Below are positions 6,987-15,193 of a stretch of DNA of 27,523 nucleotides, piece after piece (positions within the stretch are counted from its first letter, which is position 1; each line of letters begins with the position of its first letter). Both the position numbers and the translations under genes were made by a program. Source of the DNA: a virus; the IMG/VR virus record IMGVR_UViG_3300046524_000215, positions 1-27,523 of that record, one strand, 5' to 3'. Under the pieces are notes generated by a model. It saw nothing but the letters and a program-made list of their open reading frames with translations. It was not told the origin of the DNA and did not search any database.

Positions 6987-7678
6987 AATTGGGCGGGCTC
7001 CCAGGTCACAGCCTCGAGCGCATCGACGTCGCCCCGCTCCAATGCCAGGTCGAGCACTTGTTTCAGCTGCAGCGCTTTCTGCAGCAGCTGCAGCTTGTAC
7101 AGGGTGAAGTCATCACCGACCTGGCGCACCTGGGCAAACGTGTGAGGCCGGTATTCTTTCAGCCCTTGCTCGTCGCGACAGGCATAGAGGGTGTCAAAGC
7201 CACGCAAAATCACCCCGGTCAGGTTCAACTGATCATCCATCTGGCTGCTGTAGGTGTGAGGTCCACCCAAGGCAGCCGACGAGAATCCACCGACGATGGC
7301 GGCCTCACAGGCGCGATTCACCTCGCTGGTTTTCACCTGGTGAACTTGCACGGCGTCTTTCACCCATGCCCCGGCACGCCAGTGATACAGCACAGAGGGG
7401 CGTGGCTCTTTGGTCAAGCCTTCGGGCAGTGGGCCCAGCTCCAGGTGTTCATCTTCAGCGCCTGTTTCAGTGCTGAACACAGCGCCGCGGTTGTCTGCCA
7501 CCTGCTGCGGTTTTTCCTCGACCAGCACCCATACGTGGCCAGCCTCTGGTTGGGCCAGAAGTTTTTCCATCTGGATGGCATTGCCCGGCAGCTGTAGCTG
7601 TTGCCCAACACCCGGGATCGCTGGCACCTCAAACGGCCCTGTCAGAATGCCGCACGGGTCAAAAAAATAGATAAACAT
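6983..7678 (-). CDS. Tail fibre assembly protein with DUF4376-like domain
   Basis: The 231-aa protein follows the fibre gene with a 9-bp gap, as fibre chaperones usually do. The N-terminal 110 residues include the fibre-assembly style VLYHWRAGAWVKD. From about residue 115 it matches the DUF4376 pattern: VNRACEAAIVGGFSSAALG, HTYSSQMDDQLNLTG, YACRDEQG, HTFAQVRQVGDDF. Proteins with this domain are found after tail fibres and are thought to help fold or attach them. It overlaps the next gene by 4 bp. Confidence 0.8.
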   Translation of the reverse strand: MFIYFFDPCGILTGPFEVPAIPGVGQQLQLPGNAIQMEKLLAQPEAGHVWVLVEEKPQQVADNRGAVFSTETGAEDEHLELGPLPEGLTKEPRPSVLYHWRAGAWVKDAVQVHQVKTSEVNRACEAAIVGGFSSAALGGPHTYSSQMDDQLNLTGVILRGFDTLYACRDEQGLKEYRPHTFAQVRQVGDDFTLYKLQLLQKALQLKQVLDLALERGDVDALEAVTWEPAQL

Positions 7679-7687
7679 AGAAGCCCC

Positions 7688-9508
7688 TTAAATGAGTTTG
7701 ATCCGGCCCGGATAGGCGATCGATCGAGGACGAGATTCCGATCCACCGCTATATGACGTGGTGCCGCCAACCCACAGCGAGTAGTTGTTGGAGCCGCCGC
7801 CCATCATCTGGGTGCCGAAGCCTCCTGCACCAGGTGTGTAGTGAAAGTGTTCCAGGTTCTGAGAGACCTTCCAGCTACCCGCCGCGCGACCCGGATCGAC
7901 TAAGCGAGCCTCATCAAGAACTCGCAAGAACTCGCCTCGACCCTCCGGCCCCCGGAACGTCAACACCCCATCGCCACTGGTCCACCCGCCTTCCATCCCA
8001 ACGCGAGCCGCTTCAGTGGTCAGCATTGAAGACTGCTGTGCGTGATCCCATAACCACGGCCAGTCGGCCCGGTTGAACACGGCACTGTTGAGGGCGCCGT
8101 ATCCGCCTGGCTGGAGAAGCGTGGTGGTTTCAAACACCGGCCGCCCCAGTGGCGTGGTGTCGAACCGTCCCACCGGCCACCAGTTGCCGGCGCCGTCACT
8201 GCGCAAATGCCACCAGTCGCCCGAGCCCACTAGGGGCAGGAAGCTGTAACCGGCGGCGCGCAAATGGGTGTGGAACTTGATCTTGTCCGCGCCGCTGGTT
8301 TTCACCAGCAGGAGGTTGATGCTGTTGTCCGCACGCCGAATGATGAAGTCGATCACCCCCAACGCCGCATTCGCCGGGGGCAAGAACACGTTGCGGTTGC
8401 CGGAGGCAGCATCGACCACGACCAATCCCCGATTGGCAGCCGTGAGCGATTGATCCGCTGCCACGCTGGAGATCTGCACGCAGATCGATTTCCACAGATC
8501 CGCCACCGCCTTGGACGTCGCCAAGCTCTCACTGTCGGCGAGCACCAGGCTGTCGCTTTTGGCGTTGGGGAGGTTGCCCAGCTTCACGTCTTCCTTGGTG
8601 GTGGCCCGAGCGCGCAGGTGTTCGTAATCGCCGGTGCGGGCCGCGAAGTGCGTGACCAGCGGGCCATCGATCAGCTCGACGCTGCGACGATCAGTAATAG
8701 TGGCGGCATTCGGTAGATCAGCGATGGCCACGCAGTAGTGGCGCACACCGGCGCTGTCGGTGTAGTCCGGGCGATCGGCGGCAAACACTACGTCCCAGCT
8801 GGCCACCACATCACTCAGCTCGCGCTGCAGGGCCACATCCAGCCACGCTGTGGCGGGGAATGCTGGCGGCACTACTGCGAGTGCAGCAGAGCGCACCAGA
8901 CGAATACCTTCGATGTAAGCGCTTCCGGGCTTGAGCTGATACGTACTGCCGACTTTCTCCAACTGCAGCGAAGGGCCAAAGAAACAGGCTCGGCCGAAGA
9001 TGTCGCGATTGCTCAGGCGCTCGCGCTCATCGATCCCGGCCAGGCGCACGGTAAAGTCATGCTGCCAGGTGCTGGCATCAATGCTGATTCCGGTCAGCGC
9101 TTGGGCCCCGTCGAAGGCCACCAGGAAGTTGCGGGTCACGTTGTTGCCGATCTGCAGCGGCGGAATGTTGCGGCGCTTCTGCTGCAGGGCGACATAGGCC
9201 ACCGCAAACAGCTCACCGTCAGCCGCCTCGAGGCCGATCCAGTTGAAATCCCAATCGCCGACGTCGGAGCCGATCTGCGCGCTGTACACCACCTGGTTGG
9301 GATTGACGTAGCCGGCATTGCCGTCAGGAATGTCGTAGACGTGGACGATCTGCCCTGCAGCTGGTTTCGGCGCGGCGCGATCCACTGGACCGCTGGGGTC
9401 AAGGCCGGGGACATTGGCAAAGATGAAGCGCGCCACGTTGAGCCCCTGGTGGGCGGCTTGTTTTTGCGCGATCAGGTTTTCACCCGCAAGGGTAATGCTG
9501 GCTCCCAT
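7688..9508 (-). CDS. H: Tail fibre protein (gpH-like)
   Basis: The start is taken at 9508 (MGASITLAGENLIAQKQAAH), which has AGGAG upstream and avoids a 55-bp overlap with gene I that the longer frame would need. The product is 606 aa. The N-terminal 150 residues are the conserved baseplate-binding fibre domain of P2/HP1-like phages (DUF3751-like, with YVALQQKRRNIPPLQIGNN). The middle is repetitive fibre sequence. The C-terminus has the collar/R-pyocin style pattern FRGPEGRGEFLRVLD and ends with SESRPRSIAYPGRIKLI. Gly/Ser/Asn/Tyr-rich sequence just before the end is the probable receptor-binding tip. Host range should depend on this region. Confidence 0.9.
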   Translation of the reverse strand: MGASITLAGENLIAQKQAAHQGLNVARFIFANVPGLDPSGPVDRAAPKPAAGQIVHVYDIPDGNAGYVNPNQVVYSAQIGSDVGDWDFNWIGLEAADGELFAVAYVALQQKRRNIPPLQIGNNVTRNFLVAFDGAQALTGISIDASTWQHDFTVRLAGIDERERLSNRDIFGRACFFGPSLQLEKVGSTYQLKPGSAYIEGIRLVRSAALAVVPPAFPATAWLDVALQRELSDVVASWDVVFAADRPDYTDSAGVRHYCVAIADLPNAATITDRRSVELIDGPLVTHFAARTGDYEHLRARATTKEDVKLGNLPNAKSDSLVLADSESLATSKAVADLWKSICVQISSVAADQSLTAANRGLVVVDAASGNRNVFLPPANAALGVIDFIIRRADNSINLLLVKTSGADKIKFHTHLRAAGYSFLPLVGSGDWWHLRSDGAGNWWPVGRFDTTPLGRPVFETTTLLQPGGYGALNSAVFNRADWPWLWDHAQQSSMLTTEAARVGMEGGWTSGDGVLTFRGPEGRGEFLRVLDEARLVDPGRAAGSWKVSQNLEHFHYTPGAGGFGTQMMGGGSNNYSLWVGGTTSYSGGSESRPRSIAYPGRIKLI

Positions 9509-9518
9509 TGGGGGGCTC

Positions 9519-10043
9519 CTACAGGCTGGCAACCAGCGTTTGCTGGTCGTCGTTGAAGTCGACCACGGCGACACGCAAGGTCACTGGGGTAAGGGTCACG
9601 AAGTCATAGCGGCGGCAGGTGCGGCCGTATTGTTGGATCAGTACACGCAGCAGCTCGGGGTTCTTCGACAGTTGGGAGTCAGAGAAACGCAGCAGCACTA
9701 CGTCCCAATCCCGATCGGGCATGCGTTCCTCGATCTCGACGTAACCGACCCCCAGTCGCTGCAGGATGCGTTTCATGCCGGCAGTGCTGCCGGCGTCCAC
9801 TGCGTTGATGAAGGCGAACTTCACGCGCAGGCGGTAAAGGGCCTCCGGCTCGCCCTTGAAGCGAGTGATGTCGCGCTGCCAGGCCAGCAGGTCGAGCATG
9901 ACTAGGTGGCAGGTATCGGCGTCGAGCTGCAGCAGCGGCCAGCGCAACCACCCCTCGACTTTTTCCCACCAGCTCTGGGCAGCGTCCTTGAGCTTGGTCA
10001 GCTCGGTACCGGCCAGCCAGAACTTCAGATCGAGCTTAATCAT
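9519..10043 (-). CDS. I: Phage tail protein I (baseplate, gpI family)
   Basis: The 174-aa protein sits between J and the fibre gene, the order seen in P2-like phages. Typical gpI features are the Trp-rich N-terminus (AAQSWWEKVEGWLRWPL), CHLVMLDLLAWQRDI and the loop RLRVKFAFINAVDAGSTAGM, followed by a C-terminal β region. It overlaps gene J by 8 bp. It should help complete the baseplate and connect the fibre. Confidence 0.85.
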   Translation of the reverse strand: MIKLDLKFWLAGTELTKLKDAAQSWWEKVEGWLRWPLLQLDADTCHLVMLDLLAWQRDITRFKGEPEALYRLRVKFAFINAVDAGSTAGMKRILQRLGVGYVEIEERMPDRDWDVVLLRFSDSQLSKNPELLRVLIQQYGRTCRRYDFVTLTPVTLRVAVVDFNDDQQTLVASL

Positions 10044-11211
10044 TGATCAGCATCTCCAGACTCTGGATCCGGGGGATGTTGAGCTCCGAGAGGATGTCGT
10101 CATTCTCGAAGTGCAACGACTCGATGCCCGGGAATTGCTGGTGCAGCTCTTCGCCCAGGCGACTGAAGGAAAACCGCGACTGTGGATAAGTCAGCGTCGG
10201 CTGATAGTCGCTGGTGGTGCTCTCACGAAAGGCGGCACGGATGAACAATGCGGTTTCGTCCAGCAAGGTTTGGCGCTGGACTTCGGTCAAGGTCGAGCGC
10301 AGCCAGAGCGTCACGCTCAGCGCGTGCAGGGTTTCGGGCATCACCATCACCAGCAGGTCGTCGCCGTGGCCATGGTTGCCCAGGTCGCGAATGTGCGCGT
10401 TGATCTGCTCCAGGTAAGTCGCCGCCGGCACGTCCGCATCGAACAGCACAAAGGCGTTGGCACTGCCTGGCCCGCGTGGGGCGCCGTGTTCGAAATACAC
10501 GCCGTCCGGACGCACACCCGGGAAGGCGGAAATCATCGCCCGATACACCGCGTCGGTGTGCCATTGGTTGACCGCCGAGAACTGATTGCGCACACGCAGA
10601 CGCAGCTCGTCGTTGGGTTCAGGATCGGCGCCGGGGCTCGACAACCAGCCCTCGGCATTCGCTACCTGGGCGATGCCGGCGATCGGCACCGGCAAAATCG
10701 CGTAATACCCTGGCGCCAGGTTGAAGCCGCTGCCGACGTCCACCGCTTCGACCGGAATCGGCAGCTGCATGAGGCCGTCGGTGAAGGCTCCGACCGCCGT
10801 CGTCACCAATTGATAAACATGGCCATTGATCGCGGCCGACTGCACCACCGTGCCCGCCGGGACCTCGAGGGCGCCGCCGGCGGCGACGCGGGTGAACAGC
10901 AAAAAGCCTTTGGCCTTGGTCGCGCCCTTGCGCTCGACGTTCACGCCCCAGGCCAGCATATCCAGCCAGGCGTCGACGGCGGTTTTGACGAAGAAGTTCG
11001 GCAGCACCGTTTTGATGAAAAAGTCGAGGATCCACATCACCGGCTTGGTCACCAACGCGGTAACCACGCGCCAGAACGGTGACCAGGTGCTGGTGTTGCT
11101 CAGTTTGCTGCCTTGGGCAACCACCTCCGCTTCCCAGGCTTGGCGCAGGCCTTCTTCCGTAGTCGGAATGCCGGCGTCGGTTAACGCCTGCTTGAAATCT
11201 ACGTCACTCAC
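10036..11211 (-). CDS. J: Baseplate assembly protein J
   Basis: The 391-aa protein is of the baseplate J / gp47-like family. Recognisable parts are the helical N-terminus with FWRVVTALVTKPVMWILDF, the segment GAVNVERKGATKAKG-type lead into LFTRVAAGGALEVPAGTVVQ, the loop PIPVEAVDVGSGFNLAPGYY and the long conserved NDELRLRVRNQFSAVNQWHT. The C-terminus has strand-helix repeats (LSVTLWLRSTLTEVQRQ). It forms wedges around the baseplate hub. Overlaps of 4 and 8 bp join it to its neighbours. Confidence 0.92.
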   Translation of the reverse strand: MSDVDFKQALTDAGIPTTEEGLRQAWEAEVVAQGSKLSNTSTWSPFWRVVTALVTKPVMWILDFFIKTVLPNFFVKTAVDAWLDMLAWGVNVERKGATKAKGFLLFTRVAAGGALEVPAGTVVQSAAINGHVYQLVTTAVGAFTDGLMQLPIPVEAVDVGSGFNLAPGYYAILPVPIAGIAQVANAEGWLSSPGADPEPNDELRLRVRNQFSAVNQWHTDAVYRAMISAFPGVRPDGVYFEHGAPRGPGSANAFVLFDADVPAATYLEQINAHIRDLGNHGHGDDLLVMVMPETLHALSVTLWLRSTLTEVQRQTLLDETALFIRAAFRESTTSDYQPTLTYPQSRFSFSRLGEELHQQFPGIESLHFENDDILSELNIPRIQSLEMLIND

Positions 11212-11525
11212 AAAGCCACCTCAATGCTGCCGAATTTCATGGTTTTCGCCGTCACCAGGTACTGCCCGGGTTCGAGCTGGGTGATCAGCGCCGTTCCCGG
11301 TACCAGACGTTCGTCCGCCTCCACCAGCAGCTCCAGTTGTTGAATGCAGTCGCGTTGTTTCAGACTGTTGCGCTCGGCAACCAGTGTCACCAGCAGGCCG
11401 CTGTCGCGGATCATGTGCGCGATGTCCTGGGCGATGCTGGAGCGGTCATCGATCAGAAACGGCTGACGGGACGGATCGAGCACCAGGTCGTTGTCGACGA
11501 TCAGCAGATCGATGTATTCGTTCAT
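11208..11525 (-). CDS. W-like baseplate protein (DUF2590-type)
   Basis: The 105-aa protein begins MNEYIDLLIVDNDLVLDPSR and has SIAQDIAHMIRDSGLL, matching the small HP1-type protein that replaces P2 gpW (the T4 gp25 analogue) directly before J. It should stabilise sheath and wedge in the baseplate. It overlaps the tape measure gene and J by 4 bp each. Confidence 0.8.
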   Translation of the reverse strand: MNEYIDLLIVDNDLVLDPSRQPFLIDDRSSIAQDIAHMIRDSGLLVTLVAERNSLKQRDCIQQLELLVEADERLVPGTALITQLEPGQYLVTAKTMKFGSIEVAL

Positions 11526-13504
11526 CCGCCCACCGCCATGCTCACCATGTTTTCCATTTCCAGCGGGGTCATTGGCTTGCTGGTGTGGATGTTCACGTTT
11601 TCCACGCGGTTGCCCTTGTTCTGGTTGCTGTTGTTTTGAATGCTGGTCAACAGCCCACCCGGCGGCACACCGGCGGCGCGCGTCGGTGAAAGGCTCGGGA
11701 TCGCCGAGTTGATGGTCTGCTGGGCTTTTTGCGCAGAGCTCGCGGTATCGGCCGCAGTCATGGCCGCGTCGACACCCGGCACTTCCGGCATGCCGCCGAA
11801 CCGCGCTTCGATGTTCACGCCGGGGATGGTGTTGATCATCTCGATCAGGCTGTTAATGGCCTTGTAGAAAACGCCGACGATGCTGGCCCACGCGCCTTTG
11901 GCCATGCCCGACCAGCCGCCCATGGAGTTGAACCAGTCGGACAATGTTTTGAACTGGTCACTGACCCACTTGAAGGCTTTGCTGTTGAGCAGTGCCGAGG
12001 TCCATTCGTCCCAGTAGTAGATGGCCACGGCGACCAGAGCGACCAGGGCGGCGATGCCCATCACCACGACGCCAATGGGGTTGGCAGTCAGGGCAAAGTT
12101 GACCAGCCAGATAGCGGCCTGCCAGGCCAACATGACGCCGCGAACGACCAACATGGCCGCACCGAACAACGTCAAGATGGACAGGTAAGCCAGGATGGCC
12201 AATTTCTGCAGCACGAACCCGGCAACGGTGCGCAGGTTCAACAGCTGCACCACCTTCCAGACCGACACCAAGCCCAGCCAGGTCATCCGACTGATGCCGA
12301 TCACCATCGTCAGGGCGGACATCGCGAAGATGATCCCGAAAATGGTCAGGGTGACGATGCCGATCACCCTGGCGATGTTCGGAAACAACTGGGTCCAGCG
12401 CGTCAGCTTGGCGCCGATCGCGGCGAGTTTGTCCATCAACGGCGCCAGGATCGGGATCAGCGCCTGGCCAAAGGCAATGCGCAGGGCTTCGACTGCAGCG
12501 GAAAATTTCTGCCACGGATCCACCATCGCCTTGGCCATGTTCTCGGCATTTTCCAGACCTCGGACTTTGCCCAGCTGGTCCATCCCGTTGCGCAGGCGGT
12601 CGGTGTCTTTGGTCAGTGCGGTGATGACGCGGGCGCCTTCGCCGCCGAAGGCTTCGATCAGCTTGGCGCCGGCACTGGCACTGTTCAGATCGCCAAACTT
12701 GCCTTCCAGCTTGCCGAGGATGTCCATCATCGGCAGCAATTTGCCGTTCTGGTCGACGAACTTCATCCCCAGCTTTTCCGACGCACCGCCGATGTTTTCG
12801 AAGAACGCCTTGTAGATCCCGCCGGCGTCTCCGCCTTCCATGGTGCTGCTGAGCGATCCGATCACCGCGAATTGCTCAGCCAGGTCGACGCCAAAGGTGG
12901 TCGCGATCGAGCCGACTTCCTTGAACGCATCCTTCAGTTGGGCGCCGTCGGTGCGGAACAGCTTCACCGCCAGCGCGGTTTGGCCGCCGAGTTTTTCGAC
13001 CCATTCGCCTTTGCCCATGGCATCGGCCTGGCCCTTGAACAGGTTGTACATGGTGCCCACGTAGGCGCCCATAGTTTCCGCATCGCCTTTGGTGGCCTTG
13101 GCCAGCAGGTTGCTGGTATTGGTGAACGTGGCCAGCTGGTCACCGGTGAGCCCCTTGATAGCGCCCTCGATGCTGTAGGCCGACGCAACAAAGTCCCGGG
13201 CGTTTTCCCCATAGGCCACGGAGAATTCCAGGGACTTGCGATTCAGCGCATTCAGCGCATCCTCGGCCACGCCCAGCGATTTGACCTCGCCCAGGGCGCG
13301 GTTCATCTCCAAGGCCGGCGCCAAAGACTGGGTGATCGCTACGCCAGCGCCGACCATGCCGCCCAGCCCCATGCCCATCGTCTTGATGTTCTTTTCACTC
13401 TTTTCGGCAAGGTCGGAAAAACCCATTTTCACTTTGCCCAGGGGCGCGGTGACCTTGTCGGTCAGACTCAAAATGAAGGCCAGGCGGGCAGCGCGATCAG
13501 CCAT
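11522..13504 (-). CDS. T: Tail tape measure protein
   Basis: The 660-aa protein opens with a TP901-type N-terminus (FILSLTDKVTAPLGKVKMGF) and continues as long Ala/Gly-rich helix. A cluster of hydrophobic segments runs from about residue 395 to 510 (such as VIGIVTLTIFGIIFAMSAL and IGVVVMGIAALVALVAVAIY), a feature of tape measure proteins that enter the host membrane during DNA delivery. The C-terminus is Gln/Asn-rich and ends with PMTPLEMENMVSMAVGG. It sits immediately after the tail chaperone gene pair, as expected. At 660 aa it implies a short tail, similar to HP1. Confidence 0.93.
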   Translation of the reverse strand: MADRAARLAFILSLTDKVTAPLGKVKMGFSDLAEKSEKNIKTMGMGLGGMVGAGVAITQSLAPALEMNRALGEVKSLGVAEDALNALNRKSLEFSVAYGENARDFVASAYSIEGAIKGLTGDQLATFTNTSNLLAKATKGDAETMGAYVGTMYNLFKGQADAMGKGEWVEKLGGQTALAVKLFRTDGAQLKDAFKEVGSIATTFGVDLAEQFAVIGSLSSTMEGGDAGGIYKAFFENIGGASEKLGMKFVDQNGKLLPMMDILGKLEGKFGDLNSASAGAKLIEAFGGEGARVITALTKDTDRLRNGMDQLGKVRGLENAENMAKAMVDPWQKFSAAVEALRIAFGQALIPILAPLMDKLAAIGAKLTRWTQLFPNIARVIGIVTLTIFGIIFAMSALTMVIGISRMTWLGLVSVWKVVQLLNLRTVAGFVLQKLAILAYLSILTLFGAAMLVVRGVMLAWQAAIWLVNFALTANPIGVVVMGIAALVALVAVAIYYWDEWTSALLNSKAFKWVSDQFKTLSDWFNSMGGWSGMAKGAWASIVGVFYKAINSLIEMINTIPGVNIEARFGGMPEVPGVDAAMTAADTASSAQKAQQTINSAIPSLSPTRAAGVPPGGLLTSIQNNSNQNKGNRVENVNIHTSKPMTPLEMENMVSMAVGG

Positions 13505-13510
13505 GGGTGT

Positions 13511-13962
13511 TTATCCGTTCAATGCATGGGCGATGCCGTTGGCAACGGCGATCTCCATGCGTTTCCAGTGGTTGTCCTCCAGCCACTTGGCAGTGCCCAT
13601 CACCTCGGATGAGGGCTCTTCACCAGGTAACCAGCGATGGGCCAAGGCCAGCAACTGGCCGAGGTTGTCTTCGCTTAGGCGCTCGGCGTGGTCGAGGGCT
13701 TTTTTACGATGATTTCAACGTCTGGCCCGTACTCTTCCATCAGGGCACCAGCCATTTGCATAACCGTCACGGGGTTGCCCAACAGTGACTTCAACGTGGC
13801 GCGTTCCTCTTGCTTCACGGTGTTGACCAACAGGTTGTTGGCTGGGGCGACCTTGTTGTTCTGGGTCATGCCATTGAAGTACTTGGTCACGTCCTGGGGC
13901 GTCAGGGTGAAAGTGAATTCTTTGTCGCCGACTTCCAGGGTGATTTCGCGTGTTTCGTTCAT
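13511..13962 (-). CDS. Tail chaperone long form (E+E'-like) made by -1 frameshift
   Basis: Slippage at 13705-13699 (A AAA AAG) after residue 88 of the 95-aa chaperone would move translation into an open frame that runs 62 more codons to the stop at 13511-13513. The result is a 150-aa protein. The added part is mainly helical (ALDHAERLSEDNLGQLLALA, then HRWLPGEEPSSEV and KWLEDNHWKRMEIAVANGIA) and has no start codon of its own with a ribosome site near its beginning. It lies between the chaperone and tape measure, where lambda G-GT and P2 E-E' frameshift fusions lie. The frame has no other explanation. Confidence 0.75.
13675..13962 (-). CDS. E: Phage tail assembly chaperone, short form (gpE-like)
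   Basis: The 95-aa protein starts MNETREITLEVGDKEFTFTL and contains DVTKYFNGMTQNNKVAPANN, followed by ERATLKSLLGNPVTVMQMAG. This is the pattern of tail assembly chaperones of HP1/Mu-type myophages. It is just upstream of the tape measure gene. The zero-frame stop at 13675-13677 follows the slippery heptamer by 7 codons, so short and long forms would share the first 88 residues. The start overlaps the preceding gene as ATGA. Confidence 0.85.
   Translation of the reverse strand: MNETREITLEVGDKEFTFTLTPQDVTKYFNGMTQNNKVAPANNLLVNTVKQEERATLKSLLGNPVTVMQMAGALMEEYGPDVEIIVKKPSTTPSA
13699..13705 (-). promoter_or_regulatory. Programmed -1 ribosomal frameshift site A AAA AAG
   Basis: On the minus strand the chaperone codons GTA AAA AAG form the heptamer A AAA AAG in the correct phase, the same slippery sequence as E. 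coli dnaX. A possible downstream stem GCCGAG/CTCGGC (13682-13687 with 13658-13663) starts 11 bases after the heptamer. The -1 frame stays open for 62 codons. Confidence 0.8.
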
Positions 13963-14216
13963 GTTCTTTTCCGTTGTGGTGGTTGGTTAAAAAGGTGTTG
14001 CAGGCGTTGTTCCAGCCGGTCTTCCAGCTTTTCCATGGCCTTGTCGATGTGCTCGGCCCGCACGTATCGCTCGGCGACCTCGATGCGAAACTCAAGGTGC
14101 TCGCGACGGGCCGCGCTGATCTGTTTGAAGAGGTACATCTGAAAACCCACCACGCCGGTCAGGACCAGCTCGGTCAGCATCAGCAGTACGCTCACGGCCA
14201 TGGCTGAAAGCTCCAT
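13959..14216 (-). CDS. Small membrane-anchored coiled-coil protein
   Basis: The start at 14216 (MELSAMAVSVLLMLTELVLT) is preferred over 14237 because GGAG lies 8 bases upstream and it falls after the stop of the DUF1353 gene. The 85-aa protein has one N-terminal membrane segment (about residues 5-28) and then a charged helix (SAARREHLEFRIEVAERYV, then KAMEKLEDRLEQRLQHL) likely to form a coiled coil. This is the architecture of inner-membrane spanins, and it neighbours the endolysin-type peptidase, but it is short for Rz. A holin-associated or other membrane role is also possible. Confidence 0.75.
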   Translation of the reverse strand: MELSAMAVSVLLMLTELVLTGVVGFQMYLFKQISAARREHLEFRIEVAERYVRAEHIDKAMEKLEDRLEQRLQHLFNQPPQRKRT

Positions 14217-14217
14217 T

Positions 14218-14580
14218 TCATGCGCTCCAGTTGCCACGGCCGCCGATCCGGACAGCGGTGTACATCAGCCAGGCCAGAGGCTTGGGCATGCCCTCCTCGA
14301 GCAGGGCGTCGTAAAAGACCTGGTCGGCCTCGGCCTTGGTGAAACGGTCGGTGGCGTTGGTGTAAATGAAGTCATGCACCACCGACGGCCGACGGGCACA
14401 TTCATCGTCACGCGGAATCAGCCACCAGACCGGCCGGGGTACGCTGGCCAAGTCGGTGCGGTAGCACTGCGGCACCGTCACCCACTGGTTGTTGGTCGTC
14501 AGATACATCAGCGGCCGAACCAACTGCCATTGCTTGGTGCCCATCACGGCCTTGACGACCAGGGAGCTTCTAAAGGGCAT
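14218..14580 (-). CDS. DUF1353 family phage protein
   Basis: The start at 14580 (MPFRSSLVVKAV) has GGAG about 10 bases upstream and overlaps the previous gene by 11 bp. The 120-aa protein has the DUF1353 pattern: a β start, TVPQCYRTDLASVPRPVWWL, RRPSVVHDFIYT, then FTKAEADQVFYDALLEEGM and a C-terminal helix. The conserved TDLASVP and HD residues look like an active or metal site, yet no activity is established for this family. It is frequent in phage lysis or tail regions and here lies among lysis-type genes. Confidence 0.85.
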   Translation of the reverse strand: MPFRSSLVVKAVMGTKQWQLVRPLMYLTTNNQWVTVPQCYRTDLASVPRPVWWLIPRDDECARRPSVVHDFIYTNATDRFTKAEADQVFYDALLEEGMPKPLAWLMYTAVRIGGRGNWSA

Positions 14581-14800
14581 CGACGGCGCACTCCACACGG
14601 ATCTTGTTCGGTGCTGCGCTGACGTCGATCACCTCGCGAAGTGCCAGACGCAGTGGTTCCGGGGCCAAACAGTAAGCCCCAGCGATGGCCGCGACTTCCT
14701 CGCCATACGACCGGTCAAAGGCGATGGCGATGTTTTCCAGCTGGCTACCAAGCAGTGCAGCCCCCAGGGCGACCAGCGCATGAGTTTGAAAGCGGCGCAT
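14570..14800 (-). CDS. Small exported protein, unknown
   Basis: The 76-aa protein begins with a signal-like N-terminus (MRRFQTHALVALGAALLGSQ). The mature part has two cysteines, in GAYCLAPEPLR and RVECAVDAL, which could form a disulfide in the periplasm. It starts right after the stop of the M15 peptidase gene and overlaps DUF1353 by 11 bp. An accessory lysis role, for example an outer-membrane spanin partner without a visible lipobox, is conceivable. No family is recognised. Confidence 0.7.
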   Translation of the reverse strand: MRRFQTHALVALGAALLGSQLENIAIAFDRSYGEEVAAIAGAYCLAPEPLRLALREVIDVSAAPNKIRVECAVDAL

Positions 14801-15193
14801 TCAGTAGCTCCAGATCGCTGGGCTGGGGAATCGGCCACCGGCCGGCGCCATGCCCAGGTGAAGGAAACGAGCGTTACCGCGTTGGCTGATCCCGAACCGG
14901 GTGAACTTCAGGTTCATGGCCAGGCGCAGGATCTCCACGGCGTCTTCGCCCCGGCAGCGCACGTCAACGGCCAGGCCGGTGCAGTGCTCACCGGATGCGG
15001 GCTTGTTCACTTCCACCGGGTGTTTCGGGCAGCGGTAGGCACTGCTCAGCGCCATCGGGCGGCCGAACTGTTGACGCAGGGTCACCAACTCGGCCATGAA
15101 CGCCGAATCCATCTCGGCGCCGGTGCTCTTGCACTTACCGCATTTGCAGCGCAATTCAGCCGCGGCGAAGTACGGCCAGGTGATGTTGCTCAT
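14801..15193 (-). CDS. M15-type peptidase, putative endolysin
   Basis: The 130-aa protein belongs to the Peptidase_M15_3 group. It has the zinc-site signature SSAYRCPKHPVEVN with GEHCTGLAVDV (His70 and Asp77) and a later LHLGM (His112), giving the usual H-x6-D...H triad. An N-terminal Cys cluster RCKCGKC (16-21) is commonly seen in the phage versions. Such enzymes cut the peptide part of peptidoglycan. There is no signal peptide, so a holin or another export route would be needed. No lysozyme or glycosidase gene was found in the window, so this is the best endolysin candidate. It overlaps the upstream zinc-finger gene by 4 bp. Confidence 0.88.
   Translation of the reverse strand: MSNITWPYFAAAELRCKCGKCKSTGAEMDSAFMAELVTLRQQFGRPMALSSAYRCPKHPVEVNKPASGEHCTGLAVDVRCRGEDAVEILRLAMNLKFTRFGISQRGNARFLHLGMAPAGGRFPSPAIWSY

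Noticed and set aside
9856-11082. Long plus-strand open frame of 408 codons
   Set aside because: It lies opposite genes J and I, is rich in His, Arg, Gln and Val as expected for a reverse-frame shadow of GC-rich coding DNA, and has no ribosome site.
11729-13612. Long plus-strand open frame of 627 codons
   Set aside because: It is the antisense of the tape measure gene, with His/Gln/Asp-rich composition and no credible start. High GC and long coding runs explain it.
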